From positions 1 to 57,485 of the forward strand of contig NZ_RJUF01000013.1 in NCBI RefSeq assembly GCF_024343775.1: 57,485 bases of DNA, given 5' to 3'. The DNA comes from Lacihabitans soyangensis. Its GTDB lineage: Bacteria; Bacteroidota; Bacteroidia; Cytophagales; Spirosomataceae. The notes below the pieces were generated by a model. The model was not told the origin of the DNA. It made no database searches and worked only from the letters and a program-made list of their open reading frames with translations. Of the stretch, positions 8,512 through 16,619 are shown one piece after another. Position 1 is the stretch's first letter. Each line of letters opens with the position of its first letter. The position numbers were made by a program, and so were the translations under genes.

Positions 8512-8639
8512 CTAATTTTCGCAATAGTATCATTTCAAGAAAAAACATTATTAATTCACCCAAATCCGTTTTTTTGAATTTAACCTTTCATCCAACTGTT
8601 TTTTATAAGATTATTTAAACCAAAAAAAAATATAACATT

Positions 8640-9212
8640 ATGTTGGAATTTATAAAACAGCCCTGGCATTGGTCTATTGCCGGCATATTCATCGGCCTCA
8701 CGGTGCCAGTTCTCTTGATTATTGGGAATAAAAACTTTGGAATTTCGTCTTCACTCAGGCATTTGTGTGCTGCATGTATTCCTGCCAATATTCCTTTGTT
8801 TAAGTACAATTGGAAAAACGAAATGTGGAATTTATTCTTCGTAGTTGGCGTGTTATTGGGTGGTTTCATTGGTACTTTTTGGCTCGGAAATGATGCCGAA
8901 ATACAAATAGCACAGAGTACCATTGACGATTTACGAGTTTTGGGTGTAAGTGATTTTTCAAATCTAATGCCTGCTGATATTTTTAGTTTTGACAATCTTT
9001 TCACACTCAAAGGCTTATTTTTCTTCGTGATTGGAGGTTTTTTGGTGGGTTTTGGGACAAGGTACGCTGGTGGTTGTACCTCAGGACATTCCATTATGGG
9101 TTTGGCTAGTTTACAATGGCCTTCATTGGTAGCTACCATATTTTTTATGTTGGGTGGTTTTGCCATGACGCATTTCGGCCTTCCATTAATTTTTAACCTC
9201 ATTAACAAATAA
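8640..9212 (+). CDS. YeeE/YedE-family sulfur transporter, first half
   Basis: A 190-residue membrane protein with about four to five helices and the family signature GTRYAGGCTSGHSIMGL, in which Cys146 corresponds to one of the conserved cysteines used by YeeE/YedE proteins to hand thiosulfate-derived sulfur across the membrane. Full-length homologues are around 350-400 residues; here the protein is a half-size copy and the next gene supplies the second half, only 3 nt away. The pair likely works as a heterodimeric importer of thiosulfate or sulfur compounds. It opens the second transcription unit of the sulfur cluster. Confidence 0.85.
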   Translation: MLEFIKQPWHWSIAGIFIGLTVPVLLIIGNKNFGISSSLRHLCAACIPANIPLFKYNWKNEMWNLFFVVGVLLGGFIGTFWLGNDAEIQIAQSTIDDLRVLGVSDFSNLMPADIFSFDNLFTLKGLFFFVIGGFLVGFGTRYAGGCTSGHSIMGLASLQWPSLVATIFFMLGGFAMTHFGLPLIFNLINK

Positions 9213-9215
9213 GAC

Positions 9216-9689
9216 ATGAAAGAAGATAAAAATCCGGTGTGTGATGCACCAAACGAACTTATTCAAAAAGAGAGTTTTTTGTCTAATATCAAATACCTGA
9301 TAGTGGGTACACTTTTCGGTATTGTGTTTGTAAAAGCCGAGATTATTTCTTGGTTCAGAATCCAAGAAATGTTTAGAATGCAGAGTTTTCATATGTATGG
9401 GGTCATTGGAACCGCCGTAGTTGTGGGTATGATTTCTTTGTTTATCATCAAGAAATTCAACATCACAACACTTAATGGAGAAGAAATAGTGATAGCCAAG
9501 AAGCCATTTTCTAAGGGTGTTATTTATGGTGGGTTTATGTTTGGACTCGGTTGGGCCATTACTGGAGCTTGTCCGGGGCCATTATTTGCCCAAATTGGCT
9601 CTGGCTATTTGGTAGTTATAGTGACTTTCCTAAGTGCCATGGCCGGTACTTGGACCTACGGCTTGCTCCAAAAAAGCTTGCCGCATTAA
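9216..9689 (+). CDS. YeeE/YedE-family sulfur transporter, second half (DUF6691-like)
   Basis: A 157-residue membrane protein whose motif GLGWAITGACPGPLFAQIGSG (about 111-131) is the counterpart of the GGCTSGH motif in the preceding gene; Cys119 is the conserved cysteine. About four helices are visible. The start ATG 9216 is 3 nt after the previous stop, which indicates translational coupling. Half-size YeeE/YedE pairs of this kind are frequent next to persulfide dioxygenase and ArsR genes. The transported species (thiosulfate, sulfane sulfur) is inferred from family and context. Confidence 0.85.
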   Translation: MKEDKNPVCDAPNELIQKESFLSNIKYLIVGTLFGIVFVKAEIISWFRIQEMFRMQSFHMYGVIGTAVVVGMISLFIIKKFNITTLNGEEIVIAKKPFSKGVIYGGFMFGLGWAITGACPGPLFAQIGSGYLVVIVTFLSAMAGTWTYGLLQKSLPH

Positions 9690-9710
9690 TCGTTTAAACG
9701 ATTCAACCTT

Positions 9711-11390
9711 ATGAAAAATAATAATGCAGCTGCAAGAAGAAGTTTTTTGAAAAATTCGCTATTGTCTGTTCTAGGTTTGGTAGTTACACCATTGGCCAAG
9801 GCTGAAGAAGGTTTGACGTTAGAAACTGCAAAACTAGGTAATACCATTACTTTTTTGATTACTTCAGACATTCATGCCCAGGTAAACACCCACGACGAGT
9901 TTTTCTTTGAAAACGGCAAAAATGTTTTTAAGAAAAGAGGAGGATTGGCTGTTTTAAAAACCATGTTGGATACCCTGAAAAAACAAAATCCTGAGCATAC
10001 CATTGTCTATGATGGAGGAGATTTTTTTCATGGCCACGCATTGGCCACTGCCACAGAGGGTGAAGCATTGATACCCATTTTTAACAGTCTTGGGTACGAT
10101 TTGATGCTACCTGGCAACTGGGAGGTGGTTTATAAAAAGAAAAAAATGCTCTACGATATGGGGCATTGTCATGCGGCCAAAATATGTGCAAACATGTGGC
10201 ATTCGGCTGATGATGAGGCCAAAGGAGAGTTAGTTTATCCACCTTTTTGGATAAAATACATCAATGGAGTGAAAATTGGCGTGATTGGCTATACCGATCA
10301 CTTGGTGCCGAAACGTCAGTCGCCGGCTTATAGCGAAGGCTTAAGGTTTGAACATCCCGAGGCCAATTTGGCTAGATATGTGAAATATCTAAAGGAAGTT
10401 GAAAACTGTGATATTACCTTGGTAGCCGCACATATAGGATTGGCTCAGCAAGTTGGATTGGCTAATAATCCTGCTGCAGAAGGTGTAGATTTAATCATCG
10501 GTGCCGATACGCACGAGCGTTTGCGAAAGCCTATTCAAGGAAAGTATTGCCCGGTGATAGAGTGTGGCTCATTTGGCTCTTTTGTGGGTAAGCTCGACTT
10601 GATCATTGAGAATCAAAAACTCAAAGAATTTAAGTATGAATTGCTCGATGTTGATCCAACCAAATACAAGCCCAATAAGGACTTACAAAAAGTTATAGAC
10701 GATGCCATGAAGCCACTAAAGGCTGATTTGTCCAAAGTGATTGGTTATTCGAAAACCCCATTAATGCGGTACTATGTAATGGAAACTCCTATGGATAATT
10801 TCATTACCGATGCTCTAAAATGGAAATTAAAGCCTGATATTGCATTATCGAATGGATTTAGATTCTGCCAGCCTTTATCGACGCCAAACGCTGACGGTTT
10901 GATACCCATTACCAGAGAGTTTTTGTCAAATATGTTGCCCGTTAATGGAGAAACCAAAAGTGGAATTGTAACAGGCAAACAAATAATGGAATGGGCTGAA
11001 AAAGAGCTTCAAAATGCCTTTGCTACCGATCCATCAAAGCGTTTCGGTGGTTGGTTTGTACGGTATTCTGGCATGGAAATGAACTTTACGACCAAGAATG
11101 CATTTGGCAAACGTGTAAATTGGATAAAAGTTGGCGGCCAGCTACTGGATATGGAAAAAGAATATACCATAGTGGCGTGTGAACGTGATGGCGATCCGAA
11201 GGATACGCTTTGTAGGTTTGAAAATGTTAAAAATCCAACAAATCGCAAAATTATGTTGCATGATTTGATGGAGGAATACTTGAATGTACACTCACCGATT
11301 TCACCAAAACTTGAAAAACGGGCAACTGCTACGGACGAACCCGATACTTTGTTGACGCAACTTCGTGGTTATGATTATGAGTTTATGTGA
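9711..11390 (+). CDS. SoxB-like periplasmic metallophosphatase-fold hydrolase (Tat-exported)
   Basis: A 559-residue protein of the 5'-nucleotidase/SoxB family. The N-terminus carries a twin-arginine signal (ARRSFLKNSLLSVLGLVV), as SoxB does. Metal-site motifs are ITSDIHAQ (D53, H55), YDGGDFFHG (D104), PGNWEVV (N136), VAAHIG (H241) and GADTHER (D266, H268). The GNWE motif sits between the GNH[DE] of ordinary nucleotidases and the GHWE I recall from SoxB. The C-terminal domain with GGWFVRYSGMEMNFT and KEYTIVAC resembles the SoxB C-terminal segment (GGDMVRVGG...). SoxB releases sulfate from SoxY-bound thiosulfonate, but no soxYZ or soxXA is near, so the substrate carrier is uncertain; a nucleotidase role is the alternative. 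It lies between sulfur importers and a TsdA-like cytochrome. Confidence 0.75.
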   Translation: MKNNNAAARRSFLKNSLLSVLGLVVTPLAKAEEGLTLETAKLGNTITFLITSDIHAQVNTHDEFFFENGKNVFKKRGGLAVLKTMLDTLKKQNPEHTIVYDGGDFFHGHALATATEGEALIPIFNSLGYDLMLPGNWEVVYKKKKMLYDMGHCHAAKICANMWHSADDEAKGELVYPPFWIKYINGVKIGVIGYTDHLVPKRQSPAYSEGLRFEHPEANLARYVKYLKEVENCDITLVAAHIGLAQQVGLANNPAAEGVDLIIGADTHERLRKPIQGKYCPVIECGSFGSFVGKLDLIIENQKLKEFKYELLDVDPTKYKPNKDLQKVIDDAMKPLKADLSKVIGYSKTPLMRYYVMETPMDNFITDALKWKLKPDIALSNGFRFCQPLSTPNADGLIPITREFLSNMLPVNGETKSGIVTGKQIMEWAEKELQNAFATDPSKRFGGWFVRYSGMEMNFTTKNAFGKRVNWIKVGGQLLDMEKEYTIVACERDGDPKDTLCRFENVKNPTNRKIMLHDLMEEYLNVHSPISPKLEKRATATDEPDTLLTQLRGYDYEFM

Positions 11391-11436
11391 AATAAAAAAT
11401 TCTAATAAAAGATAAGTATAGTATTGATTAGTAAGG

Positions 11437-11462
11437 ACCTAGCGTCTTTGCGACCTAGCGGT
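11437..11462. repeat. short ACCTAGCG direct repeat of a dispersed element type
   Basis: ACCTAGCG occurs at 11437-11444 and 11453-11460 separated by TCTTTGCG. The string resembles the intergenic element near 27308 (read in reverse, CTTTTGCGTCTTAGCG). Such CTTTGCG..TAGCG strings are scattered between genes in many Bacteroidota. It lies 16 nt before the cytochrome gene and no role is evident. Confidence 0.4.
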
Positions 11463-11475
11463 AAAACATTTAAAG

Positions 11476-12501
11476 ATGAAAAACGAATTTGTAATTTTCA
11501 AAATACTCAAGTCAGTGCTTTTAGCTCTGGCCTTATTGGCTTTTACATTTGTTATGGTCTTTATCACTGGTACATCTGAGTTTTTTTTCAGTAAAAAAGA
11601 TAATGTAGAGATAGCAAAAGACACCGTAATTTATCAAAAACCACTTTGGCAAGCCATGAGTATGGATGCCTTGGTGCACGAAAAAGACCCCGAATTGATA
11701 AAATATGGTAAAGAACTCATAGCCAACACCTCCGTGTATCTCGGCCCAAAGGGCAAGGTTAGGGCGATGTCTAACGGCATGAATTGTCAGAATTGTCACC
11801 TTGACGCCGGCACTCGACCTTGGGGCAACAACTACGGAGCAGTATTATCAACTTATCCGAAGTTCAGAGGTAGGAGTGGTTCGGTTGAAAATATTCAAAA
11901 ACGAATAAATGATTGTTTTGAAAGAAGTCTAAACGGTCAAGCTCTAGATACCAATAGTCGAGAAATGTTGGCTATCAAGAGCTACATAGAATTCATTGGG
12001 CAGTTTGTGCCGAAGGATTCTATACCTGCAGGAACGGGAATTACGAAGGTGAAAAATCTTAAACGTGCAGCAGATCCCGTGAGAGGTCAGCTGGCGTATG
12101 AACAAAAGTGCGTAAGCTGCCATGGGCAAAATGGCGAGGGTGTTATGAATGCCGAAGGAAATGCCTATACTTATCCGCCTTTGTGGGGGCCACACAGCTA
12201 TAACAGTGGGGCTGGGCTTTACCGCCTTTCCAGATTTGCGGGTTATATAAAGTCTAACATGCCATTTGGGGCCACTTATGATAAACCGCAACTCAGCGAT
12301 GAGGAAAGTTGGGACATAGCGGCATATGTCAATTCGCGACCAAGACCAAGCAAAGATTTGAGCAAGGACTGGCCAAAAATATCAGCCAAGCCTGTGGATC
12401 ACCCTTTTGGGCCTTATGACGATGGTTTTTCGGAAGAACAGCATAAATTTGGACCATTTAAACCTATAGAGGATTTCAAGAAAGCCAAAAACAAAAAATA
12501 G
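11476..12501 (+). CDS. TsdA-like dihaem cytochrome c (putative thiosulfate dehydrogenase)
   Basis: A 341-residue protein with an N-terminal membrane anchor or uncleaved signal (about 12-32), then two haem sites: CQNCH (C104-H108) followed by LDAGT, and CVSCH (C212-H216) followed by GQNGEGV. The flanking motifs YPPLWGPHSYNSGAGLYR, a NMPFG segment (Met262) and IAAYVNSRPRP are characteristic of thiosulfate dehydrogenase/tetrathionate reductase TsdA. Cys147 in the KRINDCFERS segment matches, as I recall, the place of the unusual cysteine haem ligand of TsdA enzymes; Met262 is a candidate ligand of haem 2. It would oxidise two thiosulfate to tetrathionate in the periplasm and pass electrons on. 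It follows the SoxB-like gene by 85 nt. Confidence 0.8.
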   Translation: MKNEFVIFKILKSVLLALALLAFTFVMVFITGTSEFFFSKKDNVEIAKDTVIYQKPLWQAMSMDALVHEKDPELIKYGKELIANTSVYLGPKGKVRAMSNGMNCQNCHLDAGTRPWGNNYGAVLSTYPKFRGRSGSVENIQKRINDCFERSLNGQALDTNSREMLAIKSYIEFIGQFVPKDSIPAGTGITKVKNLKRAADPVRGQLAYEQKCVSCHGQNGEGVMNAEGNAYTYPPLWGPHSYNSGAGLYRLSRFAGYIKSNMPFGATYDKPQLSDEESWDIAAYVNSRPRPSKDLSKDWPKISAKPVDHPFGPYDDGFSEEQHKFGPFKPIEDFKKAKNKK

Positions 12502-12529
12502 ATTCTAAATACGTTTTAAAATACTCATC

Positions 12530-12949
12530 ATGAAAAAAATACTCTTCTTCTTCCTTATTGCAACATCTTCGGTTTTCGCCCAAAAAATAGATGACGGTAG
12601 CAAACATAAAACCGTTTTTCAATTCGTTTCCGGAGATACTTTGTCGCAAAAATCACTCATCAACAATCTAAAAAACTTCAAAGAAGGCTGGCCAAAGTCA
12701 CAAGTGGAGGTGGTTTTTCATGGAAATGGTATTTTTATGGTCATGACCGAGAAAACTACTTTTGCAAAAGAACTTCAGAATTTTGTCGAAAAAGAAGGTG
12801 TCAAAATGGTGGTTTGCGAAAACACCATGAAACAGAAAAAAATCAAGAAAGAGCAACTCTTGCCTTTCATGCAAACCGTGCCTATGGGCATTGGCGAAAT
12901 CGTGATAAAACAAGAACAAGGCTGGAGCTATATTAAAGCTGGTTTGTAA
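12530..12949 (+). CDS. periplasmic DsrE-family protein
   Basis: A 139-residue protein with a signal peptide (MKKILFFFLIATSSVFA, cut near residue 17) and a DsrE/DsrF-like fold: VVFHGNGIFMVM for the first half, and VKMVVCENTMKQKKIKKEQL for the segment that bears the conserved cysteine (about residue 99). Cytoplasmic DsrE-like proteins carry sulfane sulfur on this cysteine. The secreted forms in sulfur clusters are thought to act as sulfur carriers or scavengers. It sits 28 nt after the TsdA-like gene and before a porin, which places it in the same operon. Sulfur-carrier function is inferred from family and context. Confidence 0.75.
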   Translation: MKKILFFFLIATSSVFAQKIDDGSKHKTVFQFVSGDTLSQKSLINNLKNFKEGWPKSQVEVVFHGNGIFMVMTEKTTFAKELQNFVEKEGVKMVVCENTMKQKKIKKEQLLPFMQTVPMGIGEIVIKQEQGWSYIKAGL

Positions 12950-13014
12950 GTCTGGAAGAGGGCTTTTACCATACTCTTATTCTGTTTTTTACTCTATAGT
13001 GTTTATTACTTTCT

Positions 13015-14376
13015 ATGAAATTTATCCTCACTTGTTTACTGGTGTTTGGTTTTTTCTTTGCCCAAAGTCAAGAAACAAAACCTGATACTTTTTCCTTAAA
13101 ACGAATTTTTACCAAAGGCAATTTAAAAGGTTCTATTCGACAATTTTCGATGTTTACAAATAACTCCGAAGGCCTGACTGATTATTATGCACTTGCCATA
13201 GGAGGCGGTCTGAACTACGAGTCAAGGAGATGGAAGAACTTCCAAATCACCTTTGGTGGTTTTTTTGTACATGATTTGGCCTCCAGTGACTTTTCCAAAA
13301 TAGACCCCGTAACCAATACCATCAGTAGATACGATGCCGGACTTTTTGATGTTCTTGAACTTAACAATAGCCTCATTAGTCGGGTTGAAAAGTTAAATAT
13401 CGAGTATTTCTTCAAAAAATCAAGTTTGACTTTTGGCAAACAAATTATAAAATCGCCCTTGGTAAATCCGCAAGATGGCCGAATGACCAGCTCGATGATG
13501 GAGGGGATTTATGGTGACTTTAACCCCACAAAAAAACTGCACCTAGAAGGTGGTTGGTTGTATCGTTCTAGTCCTCGGTCAACGTTCGAGTGGTTTAAAA
13601 TTGGTAATTCCATCGGTACTTATCCAATGGGCGTGTCTGTGGATGGCAAAAAGTCGAATTATTTGTCAAAAGTTGATTCCAAGGGTTTGTTGATAGTTGG
13701 GGGTAACTATGCATTTTTGAAAAATACCAAACTCACAGCCTGGAATTATCTGATTGAAAATGTGAGCAATACCTCTTTTTTTCAGTGGAATCATACCTTA
13801 CCAAGGCGTAAAATTTATTATGGTTTGCAATTGATTAGTCAAAAGGCTTTAAATTTTGGCGGAAATACGGATCAAATCAAAACCTATATGGCTGCTGGCA
13901 GTAAATCACTTGTTTTGGGCTCTAGTTTGGGTTTAATTTGGGGTAAAAACAATTTCAATCTCAATTATTCAAGAATTACTGAAAAGGGCAGGTTTCAGTT
14001 TCCAAGAGAGTGGGGGAGAGATCCTCTTTTTACTTTTTTGCAGCGTGAACGCAATGAGGGCTTGGGAGATGTGCATGCTTTTACGAGCAATTTTTCGAAA
14101 AGCTTAGCAAATAAAAAGCTTCAGTTGGACATAGGTGCAGGTAAATATGTATTACCTGACGTAAAGAATAGTAGACTTAACAAATACGGCATGCCTTCTT
14201 ATTCTCAGCTAAATGTTGGTATGAAATATTCGCCAATAGGTATGTGGGACGGTTTAGATTTTCAAGTTTTGTTTGTAAAAAAATGGAACAACGGCGAACT
14301 TTATAACGATGAAAAGTACCTTATCAACAAAGTAGATATGAGCAATACGAATGTGATTTTGAATTATAGCTTTTAA
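13015..14376 (+). CDS. outer-membrane porin, OprD-like
   Basis: A 453-residue protein with a signal peptide (MKFILTCLLVFGFFFAQSQ), many amphipathic beta strands with aromatic girdles and a terminal aromatic residue (VILNYSF), the mark of an outer-membrane beta barrel. The segments RFQFPREWGRDPLFTFLQRER and SKVDSKGLLIVGGNY match the OprD-family porin pattern used in Bacteroidota annotation. It ends the sulfur cluster, 65 nt after the DsrE-like gene. A role in letting thiosulfate or tetrathionate cross the outer membrane is plausible but unproven. Confidence 0.7.
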   Translation: MKFILTCLLVFGFFFAQSQETKPDTFSLKRIFTKGNLKGSIRQFSMFTNNSEGLTDYYALAIGGGLNYESRRWKNFQITFGGFFVHDLASSDFSKIDPVTNTISRYDAGLFDVLELNNSLISRVEKLNIEYFFKKSSLTFGKQIIKSPLVNPQDGRMTSSMMEGIYGDFNPTKKLHLEGGWLYRSSPRSTFEWFKIGNSIGTYPMGVSVDGKKSNYLSKVDSKGLLIVGGNYAFLKNTKLTAWNYLIENVSNTSFFQWNHTLPRRKIYYGLQLISQKALNFGGNTDQIKTYMAAGSKSLVLGSSLGLIWGKNNFNLNYSRITEKGRFQFPREWGRDPLFTFLQRERNEGLGDVHAFTSNFSKSLANKKLQLDIGAGKYVLPDVKNSRLNKYGMPSYSQLNVGMKYSPIGMWDGLDFQVLFVKKWNNGELYNDEKYLINKVDMSNTNVILNYSF

Positions 14377-14483
14377 AAAGTTTTTTTAGGTGAATATTAC
14401 GGTTTTTTTTTCGTGGGTTTTGAAATTCAAATATAGGATGAGTTATGTTGAAATTTTCGACTGAAAGTTATTTTAGGAGTTTT

Positions 14484-16532
14484 TCATCTCGGTTGATAAT
14501 TCCGAACTGCATTTTTCAAGATTTCCTCTTTATCTAAAGTCATTCTTTTTGGTTTTTTGGCGATATAACTCTCTATCTGATCACTAAAGTGTGGGCTGGC
14601 TTCGTTCGTGGAGTTGCCATAGTTGAGCATCGTTTCTATTTCTGGCAAACCCGTTTTTGAAAATCTTGCTAAGGCAATATAAGATTCTCCTTGCTCTACT
14701 TTTACTTTCCCGTCTTTGTAAGGTCTTGCATGAGAGGCTGTCAACACATCGGGCATTCCCCACATCGGTTTTTCGATGTTACCTCTCACCAATTTTTGGT
14801 AATCGCCCAATAAGATTTCGGTATTTCCAAAGTGCGTCATCATATATTCTTTGGTCGATTTTAGAGCTTCTAAAATACTCTCCTTGCCGATTTTTGGCCT
14901 ATTGTTGTAGTCTATGGTTTTTATGTTTTTTCTAAGTTCATAAAAAAGAATCAAAAAGGCAGCAGCCCCTTTACTATCTACATCCGTCTTTCGGTCCCAT
15001 TTCTGAATTCTATCTATAAGTGTTTCTAAATCAGGGTATTCTTTTGGGTTGAGTTGGTATAATTCGTCTATTTCAACCGAGAACTTTAAATTCTTTGGAA
15101 GTTGATTGTCATATTTTATTCTTTTGAAATCCTCATAACTCAGTTTTTCATAGACACCTATAAGCTCTTCAAAACGCTCACTACGATTGTTTTGTAGGGT
15201 TTCATAGCCCATTGTTGGGTCAAAATCTTTGTTATTAAGGTTTTCTTTTTTATCTGTGGCGTTAAAAGGTGAGTGGTTGGTGTTGAACAAGTAGCCACTT
15301 TTTGGATTCAAATATTGTGGTAAGTCTTTAAGCGAATGGAAAGCGGTTGTTAGCGTTTTTGAGGTATTTCCAGGCACTGTATTTTGCCAATCATAACCTT
15401 TTTTTCTGAGAGGAATTTTCGCATTACTCACGTAAAAAATAGTGTCGTTTTTGTCGGCATACATGGTGTTGAACATTGGTATGGCCACCATTTCCATGGC
15501 TTTTCGAAACTCAGAATAGTTACGGGCTTTGTTCATTCTGTACCATTGTTCCATGCCTCTGATGTCTTGATTTGCCCCCATTCTCATCGAAAAAGTGCCT
15601 TTGGCATTGGTTACTGTGGCTCCGTATTTGCTCCAATAGGCCTTCTTTTTTACAGGAATATTTATTCCTTTTATATTCACTTTTAGTTTGATGGTTTTTT
15701 GTTCCAGATCTAGCCATTGTCCATCATATTTGTATTGGTTTTTGTTGGCTGGGTTTATTTCTAGCTGGTAAATGTCTATTTTGTCGGGGTAATTTACTGT
15801 GTGAGCCCAACCAAGGTTTTCGTTTACGCCCAAGGAAATCACTGGAGAACCTGGGAACATTCCACCTAAAATATTGAGGCCTTCTTCACTTACCAAATGT
15901 GCCTCATACCAAGCCACTGGGCCTTCCAAGGGCTGATGTGGGTTAATGTTTAGATATGTTTTTCCATCCGTAGTTTTTGATGACGAAATAGCAAAGGCAT
16001 TGGAACCTGCTGCTTTAAAATTGTCAAGTGTTTTGTTATTTCCTTTAAAAAGACTTCCCAGTTCACGGTCGGCACCAGAAATCACACACAAAGAAAACGT
16101 TATGGAAGTCATATAATCTTTGGTGGTGATAGGAAACGATTTTTTGACCAAAACTTCTTTCGGGTGACTCTTGGCGTAGGAATTGATACCTTCCACATAT
16201 CCCGAAATCAACTTTTTAAAGTCTTCGGATAAATCGGTATCATATTTTTCATCCACAATTTCTCTACATCTCAGCAACTGAACAGCATAGTCCGCGGCTG
16301 CTCCGTCTTTTCCTTTGAGCTTTCCCAGCATGCCTTTCCCAATTAACATCGTTAGTTGCATAGTTTTGAAATCGTCTTCTGCATTGGCGTAGGCCAAGCC
16401 ATAGGCTACTTCGGCATCGGTTTTTGCAAAAATATGTGGTACACCCCATTTATCTCTGACAATAGAAATGTTTTCTGGGTTTATTTGTGCAAAAGAAGCA
16501 ATAGAAAACAAAAAGAAAAATAAGAATTTCAT
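14484..16532 (-). CDS. penicillin acylase-family (Ntn) hydrolase
   Basis: About 682 residues. A signal peptide (MKFLFFFLFSIASFA) is followed by the alpha subunit region (NPENISIVRDKWGVPHIFAKTDAEVAYGLAYANAEDDF in overlapping parts, typical for the family), then GSNAFAISSSKT, in which Ser177 is the autocatalytic N-terminal nucleophile of the beta subunit. Later GWAHTVN and a conserved asparagine region (GYETLQNNRS) follow. Family members cleave amide bonds in penicillins, acyl-homoserine lactones or cyclic lipopeptides. I chose ATG 16532 rather than 16574, because it begins the signal peptide. The gene lies 87 nt downstream of the CotH-like gene. The real substrate is unknown; quorum-signal or antibiotic turnover is only one option. 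Confidence 0.85.
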   Translation of the reverse strand: MKFLFFFLFSIASFAQINPENISIVRDKWGVPHIFAKTDAEVAYGLAYANAEDDFKTMQLTMLIGKGMLGKLKGKDGAAADYAVQLLRCREIVDEKYDTDLSEDFKKLISGYVEGINSYAKSHPKEVLVKKSFPITTKDYMTSITFSLCVISGADRELGSLFKGNNKTLDNFKAAGSNAFAISSSKTTDGKTYLNINPHQPLEGPVAWYEAHLVSEEGLNILGGMFPGSPVISLGVNENLGWAHTVNYPDKIDIYQLEINPANKNQYKYDGQWLDLEQKTIKLKVNIKGINIPVKKKAYWSKYGATVTNAKGTFSMRMGANQDIRGMEQWYRMNKARNYSEFRKAMEMVAIPMFNTMYADKNDTIFYVSNAKIPLRKKGYDWQNTVPGNTSKTLTTAFHSLKDLPQYLNPKSGYLFNTNHSPFNATDKKENLNNKDFDPTMGYETLQNNRSERFEELIGVYEKLSYEDFKRIKYDNQLPKNLKFSVEIDELYQLNPKEYPDLETLIDRIQKWDRKTDVDSKGAAAFLILFYELRKNIKTIDYNNRPKIGKESILEALKSTKEYMMTHFGNTEILLGDYQKLVRGNIEKPMWGMPDVLTASHARPYKDGKVKVEQGESYIALARFSKTGLPEIETMLNYGNSTNEASPHFSDQIESYIAKKPKRMTLDKEEILKNAVRNYQPR

Positions 16533-16619
16533 ATAATAAGGTTGATAAGCGATTAGAATTAGAAATATACGCATTTCTATCCTTTCAGTTGCTGTTTTAA
16601 CCCTTTAAAATGAAAATTG

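Noticed and set aside
8615-9217. Antisense 200-residue frame on the minus strand over the YeeE half
   Set aside because: The plus-strand frame has a clear YeeE/YedE signature and operon context. The antisense product has no family features.
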